The notes under the pieces are model-generated. The model made no database searches. It was not told the DNA's origin and saw nothing but the letters and a program-made list of their open reading frames with translations. Made by a program: the position numbers and the translations under genes. This document shows positions 55,899-64,000 of a stretch of DNA of 64,000 nucleotides, one piece after another (position 1 is the stretch's first letter; every line of letters begins with the position of its first letter). Source of the stretch: Acidimicrobiia bacterium (GTDB lineage: Bacteria > Actinomycetota > Acidimicrobiia > Acidimicrobiales > CATQHL01); assembly GCA_009835395.1 (NCBI GenBank), contig VXXM01000029.1:1-64000 (forward strand), written 5' to 3'.

Positions 55899-57053
55899 GT
55901 GAGCATGATTGTGCCGCCGGCGGTGATCGGCATTGTGGGCGGCGGGCAACTGGGCCGGATGCTGGCTCAGGTGGCACAGTGCTATGGCTACCGGACCGCC
56001 GTGCTCACCGGCGGCGGCGAGGGGACTCCGGCCGGCGCGGTCGCCGACATCGAGATCGCGGCCCGCTTCGACGACACGGCGGCCGTGCAGCGTCTCGTGG
56101 CCTGCGCCGATGTCATCACATGGGAACTGGAGGACGTGGACCTGGGCGTGGCCGACGCTGCGGCCGGCGCCGGGGTTCCGGTCCGGCCCCGCCGGCAGGT
56201 GCTGGAAGCGGCGGCCGACCGCGCCACCGAGAAACGGGCGTTGATGGCCGCCGGCGTGCCGGTTGCCCCGTATCGGGAGGCGACCGGCCCGTCGGAGTTG
56301 GCCGCCGCTCTGGGGTCTCTCCACGGCCCGGTGATCGTGAAGACGGCCCGCGGCGGCTACGACGGCAAGGGTCAGGTTCGCGTGCCCGCCGCCGAGCCGG
56401 GGCCGGAGCGGGCCGCCTCGGCCGCCGAGTTGTTCCGGCGCCTGGGTTCGGTCCGGCTGATCGCGGAGCGGGAGGTGCCGTTCGATCGGGAGGTGTCGGT
56501 CGTGGTGGCCCGGTCGGTGTCCGGCGAGATCGCCGATCACGGCGTCATGGAGAACGTCCACGTCGGCGGGATTCTCGACACCACGACCGTCCCGGCGAGT
56601 CTGCCCGACGAAGTTGCCGGCGCGGCCCGCGGCATCGCCGCCCACCTGGCCCACCACCTCGACGTGGTCGGTGTGCTTTGCGTCGAGATGTTCGTGGCGG
56701 GCTCTGAACTCGTCGTCAACGAGATCGCCCCCCGCCCCCACAACAGCGGCCACTGCACGATCGAGGCGGCAGCCACCAGCCAGTTCACCCAGCAACTCCG
56801 GGCCGTCTGCGGATTGCCGCTGGGCGACGGCACCTGCCGGCCGGCGGCCATGGCGCAGCTGTTGGGCGACCTCTGGGCCGGTGGCGAACCGCCCTGGTCG
56901 GAGGTATTGACCGACCCGGGTGTCCACCTGCATCTGTACGGCAAGCGCGAGGCGCGGCCGGGACGCAAGATGGGCCACCTCACCTGCGTCGACGCGACGC
57001 CTGAGCTGGCGTTGAAGCGGGTCCTGGCGGCCCGGGAGCGGTTGGCATCGTGA
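55899..57053 (+). CDS. purK: 5-(carboxyamino)imidazole ribonucleotide synthase
   Basis: IGIVGGGQLGRMLAQVAQCYGYR, ARGGYDGKGQ, NEIAPRPHNSGHCTIEAAATSQFTQQLRAV. Start GTG 55899 or ATG 55905. Confidence 0.94.
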   Translation: MSMIVPPAVIGIVGGGQLGRMLAQVAQCYGYRTAVLTGGGEGTPAGAVADIEIAARFDDTAAVQRLVACADVITWELEDVDLGVADAAAGAGVPVRPRRQVLEAAADRATEKRALMAAGVPVAPYREATGPSELAAALGSLHGPVIVKTARGGYDGKGQVRVPAAEPGPERAASAAELFRRLGSVRLIAEREVPFDREVSVVVARSVSGEIADHGVMENVHVGGILDTTTVPASLPDEVAGAARGIAAHLAHHLDVVGVLCVEMFVAGSELVVNEIAPRPHNSGHCTIEAAATSQFTQQLRAVCGLPLGDGTCRPAAMAQLLGDLWAGGEPPWSEVLTDPGVHLHLYGKREARPGRKMGHLTCVDATPELALKRVLAARERLAS

Positions 57054-58477
57054 TCGGCCCCGCCGGCGACACCCCCCGGGAGGAATGCGGCGTGGTCGGC
57101 GTGTACGCGCCCGGCCGCCACGCCGCCCGGATCGCCTTCTTCGGCCTGCACACACTCCAGCACCGCGGCCAGGAGGCATGCGGGATCGCCAGCTGCGAGC
57201 GGGGAGCGGTCCATCTGCACCGCGGTCCGGGCCTGGTCGGATCGGTCTTCAACGAGGACAACCTCTCGACACTCCGGGGCGAGGCCGCCATCGGCCACAA
57301 CCGCTACAGCACCACCGGCGCCTCGGCGCTGCGGAACATCCAGCCGCAGGTGATCGAGACCATCGACGGACCGCTGGCGGTGGCCCACAACGGCAACCTG
57401 GTCAACGCGCCGCAGCTCCGGCGGGATCTGCTGGAGAGCGGCGTGGGACTTCAGACGTCCTCCGACACCGAGTTGATCGTGCAGTTGCTGGTGGTTGCCG
57501 CCGGTGACTGGCTCAGCCGGATCCGGGGACTGATGGCGCAACTCGAGGGTGCCTACTCCCTGACCATCCTGACTCGTGACGCCGTCTACGGGGTTCGGGA
57601 CCCGCGCGGGTTCCGCCCGCTGGTGATGGGCAAGCTCGACGACGGCTGGGTGCTGGCCTCGGAGAGTTGCGCACTCTCGGTCGTCGGGGCCACCTTCGCC
57701 GGCGAGGTGGCACCGGGGCAGATCGTGCGACTCGACGCCGGCGGCATGACGCTCGAGCAGGGGGCGCATCCCCAGCGGCCGGCGTTCTGCACCTTCGAGC
57801 AGATCTACTTCTCGCGACCCGACACGCACCACGGCGGCTCGCTGGTCCACGCGGTGCGGCAGCGCCTCGGCGCCAGACTCGCCATCGAGGCTCCCGCCGA
57901 GGCGGACCTGGTGGCACCGGTGCCCGACTCGGGGACGCCGCAGGCGGTGGGATACGCCCAGCAGTCGGGGCTGCCCTACACCGACGGGCTCATCAAGAAC
58001 CGCTACGTGGGCCGCACGTTCATCGAACCCACCCAGGAGCAGCGCGAGTCGGGCGTCGCCATGAAGTTCAACCCGCTGGGCGACAACGTGGCGGGCAAGC
58101 GGGTGGTGCTGGTCGACGACTCGATCGTGCGGGGAACCACGTCGGGCCCGCTCGTGCGGATGCTGCGGGACGCAGGGGCACTCGAGGTCCACGTGCGGGT
58201 GGCCTGCCCCCCGATCACCGACCCGTGCCACATGGGGGTCGACATGGCGGCCAAGCAGGAGTTGATCGCATCCGAGCGGTCGATTCCCGAGATCCGCGAT
58301 CACATCGGCGCCGACTCGCTGGCGTTCCTGTCGCTCGAAGGCATGATGCAGGCGCTGGGAGCCGACGACGGCTACTGCAACGCCTGCTTCACGGGCGTCT
58401 ACCCGTTCGAGCCCGAGATGTTCGTGCAGTTGGAGCTGGGTTCCAAGGACCAGTTCGCCTCGGTCTGGGGCGACTGA
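57050..58477 (+). CDS. purF: Amidophosphoribosyltransferase
   Basis: EECGVVGVYAPGRHAARIAFFGLHTLQHRGQEACGIAS, GHNRYSTTG, VLVDDSIVRGTTSGPLVRMLRDAGA. Confidence 0.96.
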   Translation: MIGPAGDTPREECGVVGVYAPGRHAARIAFFGLHTLQHRGQEACGIASCERGAVHLHRGPGLVGSVFNEDNLSTLRGEAAIGHNRYSTTGASALRNIQPQVIETIDGPLAVAHNGNLVNAPQLRRDLLESGVGLQTSSDTELIVQLLVVAAGDWLSRIRGLMAQLEGAYSLTILTRDAVYGVRDPRGFRPLVMGKLDDGWVLASESCALSVVGATFAGEVAPGQIVRLDAGGMTLEQGAHPQRPAFCTFEQIYFSRPDTHHGGSLVHAVRQRLGARLAIEAPAEADLVAPVPDSGTPQAVGYAQQSGLPYTDGLIKNRYVGRTFIEPTQEQRESGVAMKFNPLGDNVAGKRVVLVDDSIVRGTTSGPLVRMLRDAGALEVHVRVACPPITDPCHMGVDMAAKQELIASERSIPEIRDHIGADSLAFLSLEGMMQALGADDGYCNACFTGVYPFEPEMFVQLELGSKDQFASVWGD

Positions 58478-58557
58478 CGTGCCGCCGGCGATGCCCCCGT
58501 CACCATGACGAGCCGGGGCCATTCGAGGGCGGCCTGTTGCACGGAGGGCGAACGGCG

Positions 58558-59841
58558 GTGAGTTGCGTCCTGGTCGTGGGCGGCGGCGGGCGCGAGCACG
58601 CCCTGGCCTGGGCGCTGAGCCGCTCCCCGCACGTCGGCCGGCTGCTGGTGGCGCCCGGGAACCCCGGGACGGCCGCCCTGGACCGGACCGAGAACGTGGC
58701 CACCTCGACCGGCGACGTGGCGGGCCTGGTGGCGCTGTGCCGCCGCGAGTCGGTCGATCTGGCGGTCATCGGCCCGGAGGACCCGCTTGCGGCGGGAATC
58801 GTGGACGCGCTCGCATCCGCCGGGGTGGCCGCTTTCGGCCCCAGCGCCACCTGCGCCCGCCTCGAGGCCTCCAAGGCCTACTGCAAGCGGTTCCTGATCG
58901 ACAACGGGATTCCGACCGCCGCCGCCGAGGTGTTCGGTGACCCCGGTGCCGCTCTTGCCCACCTCGCCTCGCGCCCCGATGTGCCGGTGGTCAAGGCCTC
59001 GGGTCTGGCGGCCGGCAAGGGCGTCATCGTCCCCGAGACCGAGGCCGAGGCGGCCGGCGCGGTGAAGGCGATGCTCACCGAGCGGCGGTTCGGATCCGCC
59101 GGCGAGCAGATCCTGCTGGAGGAGCGCCTCTGGGGCCGCGAGGTGTCGGTGCTGGCCTTCTGCGACGGCGAGAGGTTCGCCGCACTGCCCCCCGCGCAGG
59201 ACCACAAGCGGCTGCGTGCGGGCGACGAGGGGCCGAATACCGGCGGAATGGGCGCCTTCACGCCCTCGCCCGCCACCGACGACCGGTTGATCGACCAGAT
59301 CGGAAGGCAGGTCATCGCCCCGACGCTCGCCGCGCTGGGGCGGGCCGGAACCCCCTACCGGGGCCTGCTCTACGCGGGGCTGATGATCACCGACGACGGG
59401 CCGAAGGTGATCGAGTTCAACTGCCGTTTCGGCGACCCCGAGACGCAGGCGGTGATCAGGCTGCTGCGTAGCGACCTCTTCGAAGTCATGGCCGCCTGCG
59501 CCACCGGATCGCTCGGCGGTGTCACCGTCGAATGGGCGCCGGTGGCCTCGGTTGCGATCGTCATGGCGTCCGCCGGCTATCCGGTCGCCGCAAGCGACCC
59601 TGTGCCCATTTCCGGCGTCGTGGAGGCCGAGCAGCAGGGCTGCGTGGTGTTCCATGCGGGCACCGGAATCATCGACGGGGCGCTGCACGCCACAGGCGGG
59701 CGGGTCCTCGCCGTGACGGCGACCGGGCCCGACGTGGCGGCCGCCTCCGCCCGCGCATACCGCGGGGTTGCCGCCATTGGCTTCCCGGGCGCCCAGCACC
59801 GGGCCGACATCGGGCGCACTTCAGCAGGGGTACGCCCGTGA
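58558..59841 (+). CDS. purD: Phosphoribosylamine-glycine ligase
   Basis: VLVVGGGGREHALAWALSRSP, VIGPEDPLAAGIVDAL, GPNTGGMGAFTPSP, FNCRFGDPETQAV; GTG 58558. Confidence 0.95.
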   Translation: MSCVLVVGGGGREHALAWALSRSPHVGRLLVAPGNPGTAALDRTENVATSTGDVAGLVALCRRESVDLAVIGPEDPLAAGIVDALASAGVAAFGPSATCARLEASKAYCKRFLIDNGIPTAAAEVFGDPGAALAHLASRPDVPVVKASGLAAGKGVIVPETEAEAAGAVKAMLTERRFGSAGEQILLEERLWGREVSVLAFCDGERFAALPPAQDHKRLRAGDEGPNTGGMGAFTPSPATDDRLIDQIGRQVIAPTLAALGRAGTPYRGLLYAGLMITDDGPKVIEFNCRFGDPETQAVIRLLRSDLFEVMAACATGSLGGVTVEWAPVASVAIVMASAGYPVAASDPVPISGVVEAEQQGCVVFHAGTGIIDGALHATGGRVLAVTATGPDVAAASARAYRGVAAIGFPGAQHRADIGRTSAGVRP

Positions 59842-60899
59842 GCCGCAGCCGGCGCCGGCACGGCGTGCAGGCCACGGCCACGCAGCCCGCCGACGCCTAC
59901 CGGGCCGCCGGCGTGGACATCGATGCCGGCAACCGGGCGGTGGCGCTGCTGTCGCAGTCCGTGGCTTCCGCCGGCACGCCGCACGTACTCTCGGCCCCGG
60001 GCGGCTTCGGCGGGATGTACTCAGCGGCGGGCCTCGGTGCCGATGCCGTGCTGGTGGCCTCCACCGACGGTGTGGGCACCAAGGCCGTCCTGGCCGGTCG
60101 CCACGGGCGCTGGCGAGGCATAGGGGTCGACCTCGTCAACCACTGCATCGGCGACATCGCCGTGCACGGCGCCCGGCCGCTGTTCTTCCTGGACTACATC
60201 GCCATGGCCGCCCTCGAACCCGAGGTCGTGGCCGAGGTCGTGGCCGGCGTGGCCGACGCCTGCCGCGCAGCCGGCTGCGCCCTGCTCGGCGGGGAGACCG
60301 CTGAGATGCCCGGCACCTACGTCCCGGGGGCGGTCGATGTGGTCGGAACCATCGTGGGCGCGGCCCCGAAGGACCGGCTCCTGCCCCGACCGGAGACGAT
60401 CCGGCCCGGCGATGCGCTGGTCGGCTTGGCCAGTTCGGGACCGCACACCAACGGCTACTCGCTCATCCGGCACCTGCTCGACGGGAGTCCCGGCGCTGCG
60501 GCGGACACCGGTCTGATCGATGCGCTGCTGGAGCCTCATCGCAGCTACCTGCCCGCGGTCACGGGGTTCTCCGAGGCCGGGATCCGGCCGAAGGCCCTTG
60601 CCCACATCACCGGCGGCGGCATCCTGGACAACCTGCCGAGAGTGCTCCCCGCCCATCTCGGCGCCCGGGTGGACCTCGGCGCCTGGCCGGTTCCCCAACT
60701 GTTCGCCACCCTGGTGGACTGGGGCGGGCTGGACGATTCCGAGGCGTTCAGGGTCTGGAACATGGGGATCGGGCTCGTGGCGGTCGTCGAGGCGTCCGAC
60801 GCCGACGCCCTCGCGGGCCAGGGCTCCAGCGTGATCGGCACGGTCATCGACATCGCCGATGCCGGCGGCAGGGTCACCCTGGAGGGATCCTGGCGGTGA
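59838..60899 (+). CDS. purM: Phosphoribosylformylglycinamidine cyclo-ligase
   Basis: ADAYRAAGVDIDAGNRAV, STDGVGTKAVLAG, LLGGETAEMPGTY, HITGGGILDNLPRVLP; GTG 59838 overlaps purD stop. Confidence 0.95.
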   Translation: MSRSRRRHGVQATATQPADAYRAAGVDIDAGNRAVALLSQSVASAGTPHVLSAPGGFGGMYSAAGLGADAVLVASTDGVGTKAVLAGRHGRWRGIGVDLVNHCIGDIAVHGARPLFFLDYIAMAALEPEVVAEVVAGVADACRAAGCALLGGETAEMPGTYVPGAVDVVGTIVGAAPKDRLLPRPETIRPGDALVGLASSGPHTNGYSLIRHLLDGSPGAAADTGLIDALLEPHRSYLPAVTGFSEAGIRPKALAHITGGGILDNLPRVLPAHLGARVDLGAWPVPQLFATLVDWGGLDDSEAFRVWNMGIGLVAVVEASDADALAGQGSSVIGTVIDIADAGGRVTLEGSWR

Positions 60900-61624
60900 C
60901 GGGCCGGCTGGTGGTCATGGCCTCCGGGGCGGGTACGAACCTCGGCGCCATTCTCGACGCCGTCGCCGAGGGGCGCCTCGATGCCGAGATCGCCGCCGTG
61001 GTCATCAACCGGCGGGATGCCGGGGCCCGCCTGCTGGCCGAACGGGCCGGAATCCCCGTCCACTACCGGCCACTGGCGCCCTACCGCACGCAGGTCCGGC
61101 CCGTGCCCGAGACCGGGCCCGTGATCGCAGCTGCATCGGGAGAGCGCGGTTGGGCCCCGACAGACGACCGGCGCCGCTACGATGCCGACCTTGCCGAACT
61201 GGTGGGGGCCGCCGAACCCGATCTCGTGGTCCTGGCGGGCTGGATGCACCTGCTGTCGTCAGACTTCCTCGGGCGGTTCCCCAACCGGGTCATCAACCTG
61301 CACCCCGCTCTGCCCGGCCAGTTTCCCGGCTCCGACGCCATCGCCGACGCCTGGGAGGCCTTCCGGGCCGGGCGGATCAGCCGGACAGGGGTCATGGTCC
61401 ACTACGTACCCGACGAGGGCGTCGACAGCGGCCCACCCATCGCCTCGGTGGAGGTGGCCATCGGGCCCTGCGACACGCTCGAAGCGTTGCGCCGGCGGAT
61501 CCGGGCGGTCGAGCACGAACTGATCGTGCGCGCGATCGCCGAGACCCTGTCGGACCGGCGGCTGGCTCAGGTACCCATCGGTGCCGGCTCGACGGTCGTG
61601 GCTCACCCCGCCGATCTCCCATGA
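60896..61624 (+). CDS. purN: Phosphoribosylglycinamide formyltransferase
   Basis: VVMASGAGTNLGAILDAV, LAGWMHLLSSDFLGRFPNRVINLHPALPGQFPG, MVHYVPDEGVDSGPPI; GTGA overlap with purM. Confidence 0.94.
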   Translation: MTGRLVVMASGAGTNLGAILDAVAEGRLDAEIAAVVINRRDAGARLLAERAGIPVHYRPLAPYRTQVRPVPETGPVIAAASGERGWAPTDDRRRYDADLAELVGAAEPDLVVLAGWMHLLSSDFLGRFPNRVINLHPALPGQFPGSDAIADAWEAFRAGRISRTGVMVHYVPDEGVDSGPPIASVEVAIGPCDTLEALRRRIRAVEHELIVRAIAETLSDRRLAQVPIGAGSTVVAHPADLP

Positions 61625-61645
61625 GCCGCAGTTAGGGTCAACCGC

Positions 61646-62575
61646 ATGGAGATGCGGAGCATCGGGTCTCTGCCGGTGTCGGCCGTTGGGCTGGGGTGCA
61701 ACAACTTCGGCATGACGATCGACGCCGAGGCCTCGCGTGCGGTGGTGGACGCGGCGCTCGATGCCGGCGTCAACTATTTCGACACGGCCGAAATCTACGG
61801 AGGGGGCAAGTCCGAGGAGTTCCTGGGCGCGGCGCTGGCCGGGCGGCGCGACGAAGTCGTCATCGCCTCCAAGTTCAGCCATGCCATGTTCCTGCCGGAG
61901 GGTCAGCGGGGCGGCGAGCCGGCCTGGATCAGAAAGTGCATCGAGGGCAGCCTGCGCCGATTGGGCACCGACCGCATCGACCACTACCAGATACACACGC
62001 CCGACCCCGACACCCCTCATGAGGAGACGCTGGGTGCTCTCGCGGAACTCATGACCGAGGGCAAGGTCACCGAGATCGGCTGTTCCAACTTCTCCGCCGA
62101 CCTGATCGATGCCACCACCCGGGCCGCGGCAGCCATCGGTGTGGGCAGCTACGCCAGCGTCCAGAACCACTACTCGGTGCTGACCCGCGATGTGGAGGAC
62201 TCCGGCGTTCTCGCCGCCTGTGAACGTTCGGGCATGGCCGTGGTTCCCTTCTTTCCGCTGGAGTCCGGGGTGCTGACCGGCAAGTACTCCGGGACGGCCC
62301 GACCCGCCGGCGCCCGGTTGACCACGATGAAGGGTCGCACCTGGGACCGCTTCCTGAGCGGGGAGAACCTTGCCGCAGCCGACCGGCTGACGGGCTACGC
62401 AACCGAGCGGGGCCGCAGCATCCTGGAACTGGCCATCGGTTGGCTCGTGTCCAACCCCGCGGTCGCCTCGGTCATCTGCGGCGCCACCAAGTCCTCCCAG
62501 GTCGTCGCCAACGTGGCCGCCGCCGGCTGGACGATGACCCCCGCCGAGCGCGCCGAGATCGCCGCACTCGCCTAG
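61646..62575 (+). CDS. Aldo/keto reductase
   Basis: GLGCNNFGMTIDAEASRAVVDAALDAGVNYFDTAEIYGGGKSEEFLG, YQIHTPDP, EIGCSNFS, CGATKSSQVVANVAA. Confidence 0.95.
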   Translation: MEMRSIGSLPVSAVGLGCNNFGMTIDAEASRAVVDAALDAGVNYFDTAEIYGGGKSEEFLGAALAGRRDEVVIASKFSHAMFLPEGQRGGEPAWIRKCIEGSLRRLGTDRIDHYQIHTPDPDTPHEETLGALAELMTEGKVTEIGCSNFSADLIDATTRAAAAIGVGSYASVQNHYSVLTRDVEDSGVLAACERSGMAVVPFFPLESGVLTGKYSGTARPAGARLTTMKGRTWDRFLSGENLAAADRLTGYATERGRSILELAIGWLVSNPAVASVICGATKSSQVVANVAAAGWTMTPAERAEIAALA

Positions 62576-62596
62576 CCTCCCGCGATCGAGGCACGC

Positions 62597-63793
62597 ATGA
62601 CGCAGGGCAGACATTTCTACATCGAGTCCTACGACACCCTGCAGTTGAGTTCGTTCCGGGTCGACCAGTCGCCCTTCGCAGACCGGTACGTCACCGATCA
62701 GACGGTCTTCTGCCTGTACTGCGGCCGCCTGTATCCCGTCAAGATGTCTCCCGACGAGGATCCCATTGCCAACTACTGGAAGTTGCGCCGCGGCGTCCTG
62801 CTGTACGACGTGCCGGAGAAGCCGCTCGAGATCCTCGGCCCCGATGCCACCAGGCTGCTCGAGCGGGTCCTGGTGTGCCGGGTCGAGACGCTCCCGGTGG
62901 GCCGAGCCCGCTACGGGATCGCCTGCAACCCCGACGGCACCGTCCTGATGGACGGCGTGGTCATGCGCTTGGCCGAGGACCGCTACTGGTACGTCAAGGC
63001 GAACGGCGAGTTCGAGAGCTGGCTGAGGGCGAACGCCTTCGGGCTGGACGCAGAGGTCTCCGACCCGAACTCGCGGGTTCTGCAGATCCAGGGGCCCAAG
63101 TCCCTGGACGTGCTGGACGCGGCGATCGGCGGCGGGCTGGCGGCCGACTTCAGGTACTTCCATGCCCGCTTCTTCGACGTCTGCGGGCAGAGGTTGTGGG
63201 TCTCACGCACCGGCTGGACCGGGGAGGCGGGAATCGAGATCTACTGCGACAGCGGCCCCGAGCCGACCGACCACGGTGCCCTCTGGGACGACCTGTTCGC
63301 CTGCGGCGAGCCGTTCGATATGGAGTTCAGTTCGGCGTCGTCGATGGGCATCCGGCGCATCGAGTCGGGGATCCTCGACAACGGCACCGACATCGAGGGC
63401 GACCTGACGCCGTTCGGCGCCGGTCTCGGCCAATTCGTGCGACTCGACAAGGACGACTTCATCGGCCGGGACGCCCTGGCGAGCGCCGATCGCAGCCAAC
63501 TCCTGTTCGGCTTGGTCTGTGCCACCGCCACGCCCGAAGCCGGTATGGAGGTCCACGACGGCGACGGTCCCGTGGGACATATGACCAACGGCACATGGTC
63601 GCCCACGCTCGACGTCGGCGTCGGCTACGTGCGCTTCGAGCGGCCTCTGCCCGGCGATGACTGGCTCGGCAAGACGGTCCTGCTGCACGACCGCGCCGGG
63701 ACGCCGCACGAAGCCACCGTGGACACCCTGCCGTTCGTGGACAAGGAGAAGCAACTCCCTCGCGTCAACTGGCGCGGTCCGGCAGCGCAATAG
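62597..63793 (+). CDS. GcvT-family (aminomethyltransferase/THF-dependent demethylase-like) protein
   Basis: YWKLRRGVLLYDVPEKPLEILGPDATRLLERVLVCRVETLPVGRARYG, SRTGWTGEAGIEIYCDSG, ESGILDNGTDIEGDLTPFGAGLGQFVRLDKDDFIGRDAL. Confidence 0.88.
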   Translation: MTQGRHFYIESYDTLQLSSFRVDQSPFADRYVTDQTVFCLYCGRLYPVKMSPDEDPIANYWKLRRGVLLYDVPEKPLEILGPDATRLLERVLVCRVETLPVGRARYGIACNPDGTVLMDGVVMRLAEDRYWYVKANGEFESWLRANAFGLDAEVSDPNSRVLQIQGPKSLDVLDAAIGGGLAADFRYFHARFFDVCGQRLWVSRTGWTGEAGIEIYCDSGPEPTDHGALWDDLFACGEPFDMEFSSASSMGIRRIESGILDNGTDIEGDLTPFGAGLGQFVRLDKDDFIGRDALASADRSQLLFGLVCATATPEAGMEVHDGDGPVGHMTNGTWSPTLDVGVGYVRFERPLPGDDWLGKTVLLHDRAGTPHEATVDTLPFVDKEKQLPRVNWRGPAAQ

Positions 63794-63890
63794 GGCACCG
63801 GCACTGACGGAGGCAACCAAGACCTGACACCAGATGAGGTGCAGCGACTCTGTATTGTTTCGCGCATCCTCTCATCCGGGAGATGTGGAT

Positions 63891-64000
63891 ATGCCTGATA
63901 GAGACGACTCGCGTGGTCGGCGAGATGTGGGCGGGACGACCCGGCGGCTGCTGGAGGCCGCGGCCGCGGAGTTCGTCGAGCACGGCTACGACAAGGCCGT
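63891..64000 (+). CDS. Partial (runs off right edge): TetR family transcriptional regulator
   Basis: Manual translation MPDRDDSRGRRDVGGTTRRLLEAAAAEFVEHGYDKA.. is a typical TetR N-terminal helix; no stop in window so absent from ORF track. Confidence 0.8.
   Translation, partial: MPDRDDSRGRRDVGGTTRRLLEAAAAEFVEHGYDKA

Overview
This is a GC-rich 64 kb chromosomal window with actinobacterial character (GTG/ATG starts, ATGA/GTGA overlaps, mycofactocin genes; Acidimicrobiia-like is only an inference). No phage, IS element or CRISPR array was seen. Layout: (1) 0-14 kb is mostly housekeeping: an edge-truncated membrane/molybdopterin-oxidoreductase-like protein, rsgA, algH/yqgE, serC, an aminotransferase, an S9 peptidase, two tandem paralogous lipoproteins, serA, and leuA preceded by a Leu-rich leader peptide and terminator. 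(2) 14-35 kb is a bidirectional catabolic island: acyl-CoA ligase, split B12 acyl-CoA mutase with altered active-site motifs, AspA/AstE-like protein missing two Zn ligands, LLM flavin monooxygenase, EthD-like protein, two RbsABC-type importers whose binding proteins carry long Ala-rich coiled-coil stalks, GMC oxidoreductase, NDMA-type alcohol dehydrogenase, aldehyde dehydrogenase and amidase. (3) 34.8-37.3 kb holds mycofactocin genes: mftF and a precursor mftA ending in IDGMCGVY, divergently arranged, with a mycofactocin-type SDR but no mftB/C/D/E. (4) 37-45.5 kb has secreted beta-propeller proteins (one an internal duplication) flanking a CDF-like and an EamA transporter. (5) 45.75 kb is an initiator tRNA-Met, followed by paaK-like ligase, hydrolase, P450 and ankyrin genes. 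(6) 50.4-61.6 kb is a compact purLQCEKFDMN operon with a PurS-PurS-PurL fusion. (7) The end has an aldo/keto reductase, a GcvT-like protein and a truncated TetR regulator. All family calls come from motif recognition by eye; no database search was run.
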